A stretch of 64,000 nt of DNA from Pseudofrankia saprophytica (GTDB lineage: Bacteria; Actinomycetota; Actinomycetes; Frankiales; Frankiaceae), in NCBI RefSeq assembly GCF_000235425.2, contig NZ_KI912267.1:1648353-1712352 (forward strand), read 5' to 3'. Under the pieces are notes generated by a model. It saw only the letters and a program-made list of their open reading frames with translations, did not search any database and was not told the DNA's origin. Positions 8,171-17,314 of the stretch are shown here, one piece after another (position 1 is the stretch's first letter; every line of letters begins with the position of its first letter). The translations under genes were made by a program, and so were the position numbers.

Positions 8171-9022
8171 TCAGCCTTTCGTGCGGGTGGCGACGTGGAA
8201 GCCCGGTAGCTCACCGCCGCCGTGGACCTCGAGGTCGGCGCCTGTGACGTAGCCGGCGAGCGGCGAGGCCAGGTAGAGGCAGGCCGCGGCGACGTCCGCC
8301 GGCACGGCGGCGCGGCCCATGGGCACGACCGCGTCGATCGCGGCGGTCGCGTCGCCGTAGAAGCCGCCGGCGTCGACGGCCGTGTTCGCGAGCCCGACCG
8401 TGACGTGGTTGACCCGCACCTTCGGCGCCCACTCCAGCGCGAGGGACGCGGACAGCGCCACCAGGCCGGCCTTGGCCGCCGCGTAGGCGGACGAGCCCGG
8501 CGCCGGCCGTCGCCCGGACACGCTGCCGATGTTGACGATCGCGCCGCCGGCCTCCTGGGCCTGCATCACGGCGTTCGCTGGCTGGCTGACGTAGAACGCG
8601 GCGTGCAGGTTGAGCGCGACGACCCGCTCGAAGAACCGTGGCGACACGGTCGCCGCGTCGGCGACGGGCGCGCCGCCGGCGTTGTTGACGAGCACGTCGA
8701 GCCGTCCGTGCCGCTCGACGGCGGCGTCGACCACGGCCTTGGCCTGGGTGGCGTCGCGCACGTCGGCGGCGACGAAGCTCGCCGCGCACCCGTCGACCAC
8801 CGGCGCCATTTCGGGCTCCTTGCGCCCGCACACGACGACGTCGGCGCCGGCGGCGAGGAACGCAAGCGCGATGGACCGGCCGATTCCCCGGGTGCCGCCG
8901 GTGACGATCACCGACTTGCCGTCGTAACGCGGCCCACGCTCGGCCGCCGTCGCCGCCGCCACGACCTCGCCGTCAGCCCGCGCCGCCTCACCCATCCGGC
9001 CCACCTCACCCGCGAGATCCAT
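8171..9022 (-). CDS. Short-chain dehydrogenase/reductase (SDR)
   Basis: This is a 283-residue classical SDR. The NAD(P) glycine motif is TGGTRGIGRS, followed by NNAG, a catalytic Ser in NIGSVSG and YxxxK in YAAAKAG. The C-terminal YVTGADLEVHGGGELPG is typical of the FabG-like/3-oxoacyl or cyclohexanol-type group. I chose the ATG at 9022; a GTG sits directly before it. No clear ribosome site is seen. It reads in the same direction as the thiolase upstream, but a 40-bp inverted repeat lies between them, so it probably has its own promoter. Confidence 0.85.
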   Translation of the reverse strand: MDLAGEVGRMGEAARADGEVVAAATAAERGPRYDGKSVIVTGGTRGIGRSIALAFLAAGADVVVCGRKEPEMAPVVDGCAASFVAADVRDATQAKAVVDAAVERHGRLDVLVNNAGGAPVADAATVSPRFFERVVALNLHAAFYVSQPANAVMQAQEAGGAIVNIGSVSGRRPAPGSSAYAAAKAGLVALSASLALEWAPKVRVNHVTVGLANTAVDAGGFYGDATAAIDAVVPMGRAAVPADVAAACLYLASPLAGYVTGADLEVHGGGELPGFHVATRTKG

Positions 9023-9158
9023 CACAGTATGTAATCGTTCACGTGCGGCTGAGCGGGCCACTGACGGGCGAACGCCGACCCGCCGGTGGGGTGACCTGCC
9101 CCAACGACAACCGCCCGCATGCAGCCCTCCCGCCAAGCGCACCGGCGAGCACGGAAGC

Positions 9159-9262
9159 GTGGCAGCTCACCGTGCCCATAGGCACGCTCATCTGCCACAG
9201 ATCGAAACCGCGGAACGGAAGCGTGGCAGATGGGCACGTCTATGGGCACGGTGAGCTGCCAC
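9159..9262 (-). repeat. 40-bp imperfect inverted repeat (large stem-loop)
   Basis: The arms at 9159-9198 and 9223-9262 are reverse complements over 40 bases with only a few mismatches; both begin GTGGCAG and end CTGCCAC. The spacer is 24 bases. The flank CGGAAGC also precedes both arms as a direct repeat. The right arm ends about 12 bases after the thiolase stop codon on the minus strand, so it could terminate that transcript. It is much longer than needed for that. Confidence 0.75.
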
Positions 9263-9273
9263 GGTTCGCTGCG

Positions 9274-10422
9274 TCAGAGGCGTTCGAGGATCGTGACGTT
9301 GGCCTGACCGCCGCCCTCGCACATGGTCTGCAGGCCGAAGCGGCCGCCGGTGCGCTCCAGCTCGTGAAGAAGGGTGGTCATCAGCCGGGCGCCGGTCGCG
9401 CCGAGCGGGTGGCCAAGCGCGATCGCGCCGCCGTTGACGTTGACCTTGTCCACGTCTGCACCCGATTCGGCCGCCCAGGCGAGTACGACCGAGGCGAACG
9501 CCTCGTTGATCTCGACCAGGTCGATGTCGCCGAGCGTGCGGCCGGCCTTCGCCAGGGCGTGCGCGGTGGCCGGGATCGGCGCGGTGAGCATCCAGACCGG
9601 GTCGGCGCCGCGCACCGACAGGTGGTCGATGCGAGCGCGCGGGGTCAGCCCATGCGTGCGCACCGCTGCCTCGCTGGCGATCAGGAGCGCGGCGGAGGCA
9701 TCGGAGATCTGGCTCGACGTGGCCGCCGTGACCCGCCCGCCCGGGGTCAGCGTGGGCAGGGACCGGATCTTCGGCCAGTTCGGCGCGCGCGGCCCCTCGT
9801 CGGCGGAGAGCCCGAACGCGGGCACGATCTCACGGTCGAAACGCCCCTCGGCGCGGGCCGCGATCGCCCGCTCGTGCGAGCGGACCGCGAACTCCTCCAT
9901 CGCGTCCCTGGTCAGCGACCACTTCTCGGCGATCATCTCCGCCGAGCGGAACTGGGAGACCTCCTGGTCCCCGTACCGGGCGCGCCAGCCCGCCGAGCCG
10001 CTGAACGGGTCGGAAAAGCCGAGCGCCTGCCCCGCGGTCATCGCGTAGGAGATCGGGATGGCGCTCATGTTCTGCACGCCGCCCGCGACGACCAGGTCGG
10101 CGGTGCCAGACATGACAGCCTGGGCGGCGAAGTGCACCGCCTGCTGGGATGAGCCGCACTGCCGGTCCACGGTCGTCCCCGGCACGTGCTCGGGCAGGCC
10201 GGCGACCAGCCAGCAGGTTCGCGCGATGTCGCCCGCCTGCGGTCCGACGGTATCGACGCATCCGAAGATCACGTCATCGACCGCCGCCGGGTCGACACCG
10301 GACCGCTCCATCAGTGCGCCGATCGCGGCCGCACCCAGGTCGGCGGGGTGCACGCCCGAAAGCGCTCCCCCACGCCGCCCGACCGGCGTCCTGACCGCTT
10401 CGACGATGTAAGCCTCCGCCAC
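9274..10422 (-). CDS. Acetyl-CoA C-acyltransferase (thiolase)
   Basis: This is a 382-residue thiolase, the usual family length, starting at the GTG that reads [15 protein letters not shown]. The nucleophilic cysteine lies in [15 protein letters not shown], the His loop in [19 protein letters not shown], and the second catalytic Cys in [15 protein letters not shown]. It would carry out beta-keto thiolysis or condensation of acyl-CoAs. It is followed by a large stem-loop and then the SDR gene, which fits a beta-oxidation-like role, but the substrate is unknown. Confidence 0.9.
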   Translation of the reverse strand: MAEAYIVEAVRTPVGRRGGALSGVHPADLGAAAIGALMERSGVDPAAVDDVIFGCVDTVGPQAGDIARTCWLVAGLPEHVPGTTVDRQCGSSQQAVHFAAQAVMSGTADLVVAGGVQNMSAIPISYAMTAGQALGFSDPFSGSAGWRARYGDQEVSQFRSAEMIAEKWSLTRDAMEEFAVRSHERAIAARAEGRFDREIVPAFGLSADEGPRAPNWPKIRSLPTLTPGGRVTAATSSQISDASAALLIASEAAVRTHGLTPRARIDHLSVRGADPVWMLTAPIPATAHALAKAGRTLGDIDLVEINEAFASVVLAWAAESGADVDKVNVNGGAIALGHPLGATGARLMTTLLHELERTGGRFGLQTMCEGGGQANVTILERL

Positions 10423-10538
10423 GAGCACAGACGCTACCAAGCGCTTGCTCGGGAAACCAGCGATCCGCCGGCACCCGGTGGGAGGTCGACACTCAGCTGG
10501 ATGGCCGACACCCCGCAGAGCCGGTCGGCGACCCGCCG

Positions 10539-11519
10539 CTACGCCGTGGCCCGGGCGCGCGGGCCGACGGCGGCACGCAGGTCGACGGCGGCGGCGCGCA
10601 GGCAGTCGGCTAGCGCGCGGGCGGCCGGTGTGGGCGGGCGGCCGACGGGCTCGGTGACGCCGACCGACGAGCCGAGCGAGGGCAGCGCGACGGGCAGGTG
10701 ACACAGGCCAGGCTCGCCGCGGATGACGAGCTCGGGCAGGGCGGCGATCGAGTCGGTGTGCAGCAGCAGGTGGCGGGTGGTCAGGATCGACATGCACTCG
10801 ACCCGGTCGGGCGGCAGCGGCAGCGCCTCGTGCAGGAAGGCCGCCTCCAGTTCGCGGCGCAGCGCCGTCTCCGCGACCGGTACCACCCACGGGTAGTGCA
10901 TGAGGTCCCCGAGCCGGACGGTCCCGGCCCCGGCGGCGGCAGCAGCGGTGGCGGCCGCCGCCGGGTGCCCCGCGCGGGCGACCAGGCGGATCGGCTCGCG
11001 GTAGAGCGCCTCCTGGCGCAGCCGCTTCGCGTCGTCGAGCACGGTGAGCCGGCCGACGACGAGATCGAGCGTGCCGGCGAGCAGCTCGGCGGTGAGCGCC
11101 TCCGGGTTGGCCTCCCGCACGATCACGGTGATCCTCGGCCGCGTGCCCTTGAGCCGCTCGATCGCCAGCGGCAGCAGCAGGTTCGAACCGGCGAGGTAGG
11201 TGCCGACGGCGACCGTGCCGGTGTCGGCGCCGGCGAGTTCCGCGAGGTGGTCCGACGCCGAGCGCAGCTGGGCGAGCACGGCCCGGGCGTGGTCGACGAA
11301 CGCCTCCCCGAAGGCGGTCGGGGTAAGCCCCCGCGGGCCGCGGTCGTAGAGGAGCACGCCAAGGATCGACTCGACCTCCTGCAGCGCCCGCGTGACCACC
11401 GGCTGCGTCACGTGCAGCCGCTCCGCGGCTCGGACGACACTGCCGGTGGAGGCGACCGCGTCGACGAGGACGAGATGTCGGATCTTGAGACGTCCGTCCA
11501 GGAGCTGAGGCCGTTCCAT
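10539..11519 (-). CDS. LysR-family transcriptional regulator
   Basis: This is a 326-residue protein. The N-terminal winged helix-turn-helix (LVLVDAVASTGSVVRAAERL, then HVTQPVVTRALQEVE, about residues 17-60) and the C-terminal periplasmic-binding-like effector domain are of the LTTR type, closest in style to GbpR/PcaQ proteins. It is divergent from the tryptophan/3-hydroxyanthranilate catabolic run that starts at 11603. Control of that run by a pathway intermediate is likely. A dyad at 11527-11550 is a fitting binding site. Confidence 0.88.
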   Translation of the reverse strand: MERPQLLDGRLKIRHLVLVDAVASTGSVVRAAERLHVTQPVVTRALQEVESILGVLLYDRGPRGLTPTAFGEAFVDHARAVLAQLRSASDHLAELAGADTGTVAVGTYLAGSNLLLPLAIERLKGTRPRITVIVREANPEALTAELLAGTLDLVVGRLTVLDDAKRLRQEALYREPIRLVARAGHPAAAATAAAAAGAGTVRLGDLMHYPWVVPVAETALRRELEAAFLHEALPLPPDRVECMSILTTRHLLLHTDSIAALPELVIRGEPGLCHLPVALPSLGSSVGVTEPVGRPPTPAARALADCLRAAAVDLRAAVGPRARATA

Positions 11520-11526
11520 CCCGCGA

Positions 11527-11550
11527 AGCTATACCCATTCAGGCATAGCT
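11527..11550. promoter_or_regulatory. Candidate LysR operator
   Basis: AGCTAT at 11527-11532 is mirrored by ATAGCT at 11545-11550, with further partial symmetry inside (ACCC/AGGC). It has a T-N12-A core, close to the T-N11-A LTTR box. It lies between the LysR start and the ALDH start, beside both promoters. Confidence 0.5.
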
Positions 11551-11602
11551 CCCCGCCCCCTTGGTATTTGCGGAACATATCTGGGGGCCAGACACTGGAC
11601 CC

Positions 11603-13108
11603 ATGCAGTCCCCCGGCCGATCGGTCGCCAGCCCCGGCCAGGCGCCTGCGCCGCCCATGCTCCGCGGCTTCGTCGACGGCGGCTACGTCGAGTCCGCCGG
11701 CGACGCCTGGGACAACGTCGACCCGGTCGACGGGTCGGTCCGCGCCCGGGTCCAGGAGGCCGACGCCGCGCTCGTGGGCCGGGCCGTCCGAGCCGCCCGC
11801 GCCGCGCTCGACGGCGCCTGGGGCCGGACGTCGGTGGCCGAGCGGGCGACCCTGATGCGCCGGGTCGCGGACCGGATCGAGGCCCGGTCCGAACAGTTCG
11901 CCCGCGCCGAGAGCGGCGATACCGGCAAGCCGCTGGCACAGGCCAGGGAGCTGGACGTCGCCCGCGCGGTCGCCAACTTCCGCGCGTTCGCCGACACTGT
12001 CGCCGCCGCCGGCCAGCCGTCCTTCCTCACGGAGCTCCCCGGCGGGAAGCGGGCGCTGAACTACGCGGTGCGCAGGCCGCTCGGTGTCGTCGCCGTGATC
12101 GTGCCGTGGAACCTGCCGCTGCTGCTGCTGACCTGGAAGGTCGCGCCGGCGCTGGCCTGCGGCAACACCGTCGTCGTCAAGCCCAGCGAGCACACCCCGT
12201 CGACGGCGACGATGCTGGCCGAGGTGCTCGCCGAGGCCGGCGTCCCCGACGGCGTCTACAACGTGGTGCACGGCTTCGGCCAGGGTTCCGCCGGCCAGTT
12301 CCTCACCGAGCACCCTGGGGTCGACGGGGTGACGTTCACCGGCTCGTCGGCGACCGGCGCCGCGATCATGCGGTCGGTGGCGCCCCGGGTCCGCCCGGTC
12401 TCGTTCGAGCTGGGCGGCAAGAACGCCGCGGTGGTGTTCGCCGACGCTGATCTCGAGGCGACGCTCGCCGGCCTGACCCGCTCGGTCTTCGCGAACACCG
12501 GTCAGGTCTGCCTGTGCACCGAACGGGTCTACGTCGAACGGCCCGTCTTCGACGAGGTGGCGAGTGGACTGGTCGAACGAGCGAAGGCGCTGAAGCTGGG
12601 CCACCCGGACGACCCGGCGACCACCACCGGCCCGCTGATCTCGGCCGAGCACCGCGAGAAGGTGCTGACCTACTACCGGCTCGCCGAGGAACAGGGCGCC
12701 CAGGTCCTCGCCGGTGGCGGCGTGCCGGCGCTCGGCGGCGGGCTCGACGGCGGGTCGTGGATCGAGCCCACGCTGTGGACGGGGCTCACCCACGCCGACC
12801 GGCCGATGCGCGAGGAGATCTTCGGCCCGTGCGCGGCCCTCGTCCCGTTCGACACCGAGGACGAGGCCGTCGGTCTCGCCAACGACACCGACTACGGTCT
12901 CGCCGCGGCGGTCTGGACGACGAACCTCTCCCGCGGCCACACGGTCGCCCAGCGGATGCGGGTGGGCCTGTCCTGGGTGAACACCTGGTTCCTGCGCGAC
13001 CTGCGCTCCCCGTTCGGGGGCATCGGCCTGTCCGGCATCGGCCGGGAGGGCGGCGAGCACTCGCTGGACTTCTACACGGAGCTGACCAACGTGTGCGTCG
13101 CCCTGTGA
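11603..13108 (+). CDS. nbaE: 2-aminomuconic 6-semialdehyde dehydrogenase (aldehyde dehydrogenase family)
   Basis: This is a 501-residue NAD-dependent aldehyde dehydrogenase. It has VIVPWNLPLLLLTWK, the FELGGKN motif with the general-base Glu (about residue 270) and the catalytic Cys in NTGQVCLCTERVYV (about residue 303). It belongs to the HMSD/AMSDH branch, and its neighbours (deaminase, decarboxylase, dioxygenase, ACMSD) make 2-aminomuconic semialdehyde the most likely substrate, giving 2-aminomuconate. The ATG at 11603 is used; the upstream open frame overlaps the regulatory dyad region. It is first gene of the run. Confidence 0.82.
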   Translation: MQSPGRSVASPGQAPAPPMLRGFVDGGYVESAGDAWDNVDPVDGSVRARVQEADAALVGRAVRAARAALDGAWGRTSVAERATLMRRVADRIEARSEQFARAESGDTGKPLAQARELDVARAVANFRAFADTVAAAGQPSFLTELPGGKRALNYAVRRPLGVVAVIVPWNLPLLLLTWKVAPALACGNTVVVKPSEHTPSTATMLAEVLAEAGVPDGVYNVVHGFGQGSAGQFLTEHPGVDGVTFTGSSATGAAIMRSVAPRVRPVSFELGGKNAAVVFADADLEATLAGLTRSVFANTGQVCLCTERVYVERPVFDEVASGLVERAKALKLGHPDDPATTTGPLISAEHREKVLTYYRLAEEQGAQVLAGGGVPALGGGLDGGSWIEPTLWTGLTHADRPMREEIFGPCAALVPFDTEDEAVGLANDTDYGLAAAVWTTNLSRGHTVAQRMRVGLSWVNTWFLRDLRSPFGGIGLSGIGREGGEHSLDFYTELTNVCVAL

Positions 13109-13131
13109 GCGAGCGACGGAGGGAATCAGAG

Positions 13132-13926
13132 ATGCCGCGTCCGGCGGGGATGACCGGGGAGACGACGGACCACGCGGACTACCTCGACGGGGCGCGGCTG
13201 CGGGTCGAGGCGGTGCCGCAGCTGCCACCGGGACTGGCGCTGGCGGACGCGTACGAGATCCAGCACGCCGTCGTCGGCCGGCGGTTGGCGCGCGGCGAGC
13301 GGCTGGCCGGCACGAAGCTCGGCATGACCAGCCGGGCCAAGATGGCGCAGATGGGGATCTCCGAGGTCATCTGTGGCCAGCTCACCGACGCGATGGCGGT
13401 CCCCGACGCCGGGACGGTGGATCTCGCAGGGCTGATCCACCCCAGAGTGGAGCCGGAGGTGGCGTTCCGGCTGGCCCGCGACGTCGACCTGGCCGATCCC
13501 GGTGTCGACATCGTCGCCTGCGTCGACGCCGTGGCGCCGGGGCTCGAGATCATCGACTCGCGCTACGCGGACTTCCGGTTCAGCCTGCCGGATGTGGTCG
13601 CGGACAACACCTCGGCCGCGTTCTTCGTCGTCGGGCCGTGGCGGGCGCTGGACGACGCGACGCGGGGGGCGCTCGGCGACCTGACGGTCGAGCTGGTGAT
13701 CGACGGCGCGGTCGTCGAGCGGGGGTCGACCGGTGAGATCCTCGGCCATCCGTTGGACGCGCTGCGGGCGCTGGTCCCGCTCGCGCGCGAGCGGGGGTTC
13801 CCGCTGACGGCCGGGCAGGTCGTCCTGGCCGGCGCGGCGACCGCGGCCGCGCCACTGCGCCCCGGCCGGGTCCAGGCACGGGTCGAGCGTCTCGGCATCG
13901 CGAGCGCCGCCGCGAGGTATGCATGA
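13132..13926 (+). CDS. nbaG: 2-oxo-3-hexenedioate (4-oxalocrotonate) decarboxylase
   Basis: This is a 264-residue member of the hydratase/decarboxylase family (MhpD/DmpH type): [49 protein letters not shown] and [11 protein letters not shown] are family landmarks, including the metal-binding Glu residues. It would decarboxylate 2-oxo-3-hexenedioate, formed after deamination of 2-aminomuconate, to 2-oxopent-4-enoate. GGAGGGA stands ~8 bases before the ATG. A hydratase assignment cannot be excluded from sequence alone. Its end overlaps the deaminase start (ATGA). Confidence 0.8.
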   Translation: MPRPAGMTGETTDHADYLDGARLRVEAVPQLPPGLALADAYEIQHAVVGRRLARGERLAGTKLGMTSRAKMAQMGISEVICGQLTDAMAVPDAGTVDLAGLIHPRVEPEVAFRLARDVDLADPGVDIVACVDAVAPGLEIIDSRYADFRFSLPDVVADNTSAAFFVVGPWRALDDATRGALGDLTVELVIDGAVVERGSTGEILGHPLDALRALVPLARERGFPLTAGQVVLAGAATAAAPLRPGRVQARVERLGIASAAARYA

Positions 13927-14342
13927 TCACCAGACCCGGCGCTGGATCCGCAGGCAAGGCGAAGCCGCGCGGGCGGTTCCCGCATGTGAAGCGCGCCGGC
14001 GACTTCGTCTACGTGTCCGGGACGTCGTCGCGGCGGCCGGACAACACGTTCGTCGGCGCCGATGTCGACGCGATGGGGACGACGTCGCTCGACATCCGGG
14101 CGCAGACCAGGGCCGTGATCGAGAACCTCGGCGCGCTGCTGGCCGAGGTCGACGCGAGCCTGTCCGACCTGGTCAGCGTCACCGCCTATCTCGTCAACAT
14201 GAACGATTTCGGTGGCTACAACGAGGTGTGGGCCGAGTTCTTCGACGAGACCGGGCCGACCAGGACGACCGTCGCCGTCCACCAGCTGCCCCACCCACTG
14301 CTGCTGGTCGAGATGCAGGCCGTCGCGCATGTTCCGAGATAG
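13923..14342 (+). CDS. nbaF: 2-aminomuconate deaminase (RidA family)
   Basis: This is a 139-residue RidA/YjgF-family protein: [20 protein letters not shown], the [17 protein letters not shown] helix and [20 protein letters not shown] are typical. RidA-family deaminases are a known type of 2-aminomuconate deaminase, which hydrolyses the enamine to 2-oxo-3-hexenedioate and ammonia. The position between the decarboxylase and the dioxygenase supports that over a general imine-scavenging role. It overlaps the upstream gene by four bases. Confidence 0.8.
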   Translation: MITRPGAGSAGKAKPRGRFPHVKRAGDFVYVSGTSSRRPDNTFVGADVDAMGTTSLDIRAQTRAVIENLGALLAEVDASLSDLVSVTAYLVNMNDFGGYNEVWAEFFDETGPTRTTVAVHQLPHPLLLVEMQAVAHVPR

Positions 14343-14372
14343 CGAGACAGAGAGACAGAGAGAGGCCGGCTC

Positions 14373-14948
14373 ATGACGCTTCCGCGGCCGATCGACTTCC
14401 CGAAGTGGATCGAGGAGAACCAGCACCTGCTCAAGCCGCCGGTGGGCAACAAGACCCTGGTGGTGGGCGACGACTACATCGTGCAGGTCGTCGGCGGCCC
14501 GAACGCCCGCACCGACTACCACGTCGACCCGTACGAGGAGTGGTTCTACCAGCTCAGGGGCAACATGCACGTCGACGTCATCGACGACGACGGCACCCCG
14601 CGGCGCATCGACATCCACGCGGGCGAGACCTGGCTGCTGCCGCGGAACGTCCCGCACTCGCCGCAGCGGCCCGAGGCCGGCTCGATCGGCCTGGTCGTCG
14701 AGCGGATCCGCGAGGAGGGGCTGCTGGAGAAGTTCCAGTGGTACTGCCCCGAATGCGCGGCCCTGGTACACGAGACGGAGCTGCAGGTCCGCGACATCGT
14801 CAAGGATCTGCCGCCGGTGTTCAACGCCTTCTACGCCGACGAGCAGGCCCGCACCTGCCCGAAGTGCGGCACCGTGCACCCGGGAAAGACCGTGCACCCG
14901 GGAACGGGGGCACCGCCGGGGAACACCGATCGTCCGGGCGAGCACTGA
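14373..14948 (+). CDS. nbaC: 3-hydroxyanthranilate 3,4-dioxygenase
   Basis: This is a 191-residue cupin with the signature of bacterial HAO. It opens PRPIDFPKWIEENQHLLKPP, has metal ligands in DYHVDPYEEWFYQ and LLPRNVPHSPQRP, and a C-terminal rubredoxin-like pair CPEC/CPKC that binds a second iron in bacterial forms. It opens the ring of 3-hydroxyanthranilate to 2-amino-3-carboxymuconate semialdehyde (ACMS). A Thr/Pro/Gly tail of ~20 residues follows the last CxxC. The next gene begins one base after the stop. Confidence 0.92.
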   Translation: MTLPRPIDFPKWIEENQHLLKPPVGNKTLVVGDDYIVQVVGGPNARTDYHVDPYEEWFYQLRGNMHVDVIDDDGTPRRIDIHAGETWLLPRNVPHSPQRPEAGSIGLVVERIREEGLLEKFQWYCPECAALVHETELQVRDIVKDLPPVFNAFYADEQARTCPKCGTVHPGKTVHPGTGAPPGNTDRPGEH

Positions 14949-14949
14949 G

Positions 14950-16023
14950 ATGGGCCCGACGGGCGAGATCATCGACGTCCACACCCACTACGTCCCGAGG
15001 GGCTGGCCGGACCTCGGCCCGGGCACGCCGACACCGCGGTTCGAGACCGAGTCCGAACTTATGATCATGCTGCGCGGCCAGGAGTTCCGCCGGGTCGCCG
15101 CGGACTGCTGGGGCGCCGAGCTCCGGCTGGCCGACATGGACGCCGATGGCGTGCGCAGGCAGGTCGTCTCGCCGACGCCCGTCTTCTTCTCCTACGCCCA
15201 TGACGTCGCCCAGGCATCGAAGATCGCGCGCATCCTCAACGACCTCGCGCTCAAGATCTGCGCGCCGGCGCCCGATCGGCTGCTCCCGATGTGCCAGGTG
15301 CCGCTGCAGGACCCCGACGCCGCCTGCGCCGAGCTCGAGCGCTGCCTGGCCGCCGGGCACGTCGGCGTCGAGATCGGCAACCACGTCGGCGATCTCGACC
15401 TCGACAGCGAGGGCGTCGTGACGTTCCTGCAGCACGCGGCGGCGCTCGGAGCCCCGGTCTTCGTGCATCCATGGGACCTGCCGAACTCGCCCCGCCAGGA
15501 CCGGTGGATGGCCCAGTGGCTGGTCGGCATGCCGGCGGAGACGCACCTGTCGATCCTCGCGATGATCCTCGGCGGCGTGTTCGACCGGGTGGACGAGCGG
15601 CTGCGGATCTGCTTCGCCCACGGCGGCGGGTCGTTCGCGTTCTGGCTCGGCCGGTTCGGCAACGCCTGGCACCGGCGGGGCGACGTGGTCGGTACGTCGG
15701 CCCACCCGCCCGAGCACTACCTCGGCCGGTTCTACGTCGACTCGGTGGTCTTCAACGAAGGCGCACTGCGGCTGCTCGTCGACACGGTCGGCGCGGACCG
15801 GGTCGTCGTCGGCAGCGACTACCCCTATCCCCTCGGCGAACGCCCGGCCGGCGCCGTCGTCCGCGCGGCGGAGTTCCTCGACGACGCGACCCGCGCCAGG
15901 CTTCTCGCCGGCAACGCGGCCACGTTCCTCGGCCTCGCCGACGCCACCGCCTCGGACCCAGCCGGCCCTGCCGGCCCTGTCCGCCCAATCGGGGCGGCCG
16001 GGGCTGGGGCGGCGCCGTCATGA
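14950..16023 (+). CDS. nbaD: 2-amino-3-carboxymuconate-6-semialdehyde decarboxylase (ACMSD)
   Basis: This is a 357-residue amidohydrolase-fold decarboxylase. The HxH metal motif is in IDVHTHYVP, further ligands are in VFVHPWD and FAHGGGSFAFWLGRF, and the late Asp in VGSDYPYPLG; all are typical of ACMSD. It competes with spontaneous cyclisation of ACMS to quinolinate, sending carbon to 2-aminomuconic semialdehyde. The last ~25 residues are Ala/Pro/Gly-rich. The stop overlaps the kynureninase ATG (ATGA), showing tight coupling. Confidence 0.92.
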   Translation: MGPTGEIIDVHTHYVPRGWPDLGPGTPTPRFETESELMIMLRGQEFRRVAADCWGAELRLADMDADGVRRQVVSPTPVFFSYAHDVAQASKIARILNDLALKICAPAPDRLLPMCQVPLQDPDAACAELERCLAAGHVGVEIGNHVGDLDLDSEGVVTFLQHAAALGAPVFVHPWDLPNSPRQDRWMAQWLVGMPAETHLSILAMILGGVFDRVDERLRICFAHGGGSFAFWLGRFGNAWHRRGDVVGTSAHPPEHYLGRFYVDSVVFNEGALRLLVDTVGADRVVVGSDYPYPLGERPAGAVVRAAEFLDDATRARLLAGNAATFLGLADATASDPAGPAGPVRPIGAAGAGAAPS

Positions 16024-17312
16024 GCCTGGTCCGTCAACTCGGGCAGGAGCGCCGCGCCCTGGAGCTCGACGCCGGCGACCCGCTGCCCACCCGGCGAGGC
16101 GAGTTCCACGTCCCGCCGCATGGCGACGGCGAGGCGGCCTACTTCGCGGGCAACTCGCTCGGCCTGCAACCGAAGGCGCTGCGCGCCCGTCTCGGCGAGG
16201 AGCTCGACGACTGGGCGAGCCTGGGGGTCGAGGGCCACCTGGAGGGCCGACGGCCCTGGCTCTCGTACCACGAACTGCTGCGGGAGCCGGCCGCCCGGCT
16301 GGTGGGGGCCCTCCCCTGCGAGGTAGTCGTGATGAACTCGCTGACGGTCAACCTGCACCTGCTGATGGTCAGCTTCTACCGGCCGATCCCCGAGCGGCAC
16401 GCGATCCTCATCGAGGACGCGGCGTTCCCCTCCGACAGCTACGCGGTGCGCAGCCAGGCCGCCCTGCACGGCTACGACCCGGACGAGGCGGTCATCCGGC
16501 TCACGCCCCGCCCGGGCGAGGCGGCGCTGCGTTCCGAGGACGTCGTCGCCCACCTCGCCGAGCACGGTCGCAAGGTCGCGCTCGTTCTGCTGGGCGCGGT
16601 GAACTACTACAGCGGCGAGCTGCTCGATATCACCGCGATCACCGCCGCCGGGCATGCGGCCGGCGCGATCGTCGGCTGGGATCTGGCCCACGCCGCCGGC
16701 AACGTCGAGCTCCGGCTGCACGACGCGGGCGCCGACTGGGCGGCCTGGTGCTCGTACAAGTACCTCAACGCCGGCCCCGGCTCGCTGGCCGGCGCCTTCG
16801 TCCATGAGCGGCACCTGGCCGACCGGAGCCTGCCGAAGCTGGCCGGCTGGTGGTCGACGGACCCCTCGACCCGCTTCCAGATGGCGCCGGCCGTCAGCCC
16901 GGTCGACTCCGCCGACGCCTGGCAGCTGTCGAACCCGCCGATCCTGTCGATGGCGGCCGTGCTGCTCTCGCTGGAGATGTTCGACCAGACCGGCATGGCG
17001 GCACTGCGCGCCAAGAGCCTGCGCCTGACGGCATACCTGGAGACGCTGCTCGACGAGGTGTGCGCCGGGCGGCCGGCCGAGCTCGTCACGCCACGCGAGC
17101 CGGCCCGCCGCGGCGCGCAGCTCTCGGTGCGCGTCCACGGCCGCGACGTCGGCCCGCTCACCGAGCGGCTGCGCCGGCGGCACGGCGTCTTCGCCGACGC
17201 CCGCCGCCCCGACGTCATCCGCCTGGCCCCGGCGCCGATGTACACCACCTTCCACGACTGCTGGCGGGCCGCCGCCGCGCTCGCGGCCGTGCTCGACGAC
17301 GGACGGGGGTGA
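16020..17312 (+). CDS. kynU: Kynureninase
   Basis: This is a 430-residue fold-type I PLP enzyme. It has YFAGNSLGLQPK near the N-terminus, DLAHAAGNVEL for the PLP-binding Asp and CSYKYLNAGPGSLAGAF with the Schiff-base lysine. PPILSMAAVLLSLEMFDQTG completes the family pattern. It cleaves 3-hydroxykynurenine (or kynurenine) to 3-hydroxyanthranilate (or anthranilate) and alanine. The gene is in direct overlap with the ACMSD gene before and nearly touches kmo after. Confidence 0.95.
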   Translation: MSLVRQLGQERRALELDAGDPLPTRRGEFHVPPHGDGEAAYFAGNSLGLQPKALRARLGEELDDWASLGVEGHLEGRRPWLSYHELLREPAARLVGALPCEVVVMNSLTVNLHLLMVSFYRPIPERHAILIEDAAFPSDSYAVRSQAALHGYDPDEAVIRLTPRPGEAALRSEDVVAHLAEHGRKVALVLLGAVNYYSGELLDITAITAAGHAAGAIVGWDLAHAAGNVELRLHDAGADWAAWCSYKYLNAGPGSLAGAFVHERHLADRSLPKLAGWWSTDPSTRFQMAPAVSPVDSADAWQLSNPPILSMAAVLLSLEMFDQTGMAALRAKSLRLTAYLETLLDEVCAGRPAELVTPREPARRGAQLSVRVHGRDVGPLTERLRRRHGVFADARRPDVIRLAPAPMYTTFHDCWRAAAALAAVLDDGRG

Positions 17313-17314
17313 CC

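Noticed and set aside
10423-11538. Fusion of the thiolase with an N-terminal 370-residue domain
   Set aside because: The extra frame is the shadow of the LysR gene on the same strand and shows no domain. Thiolases start at the VAEAYIVEA position.
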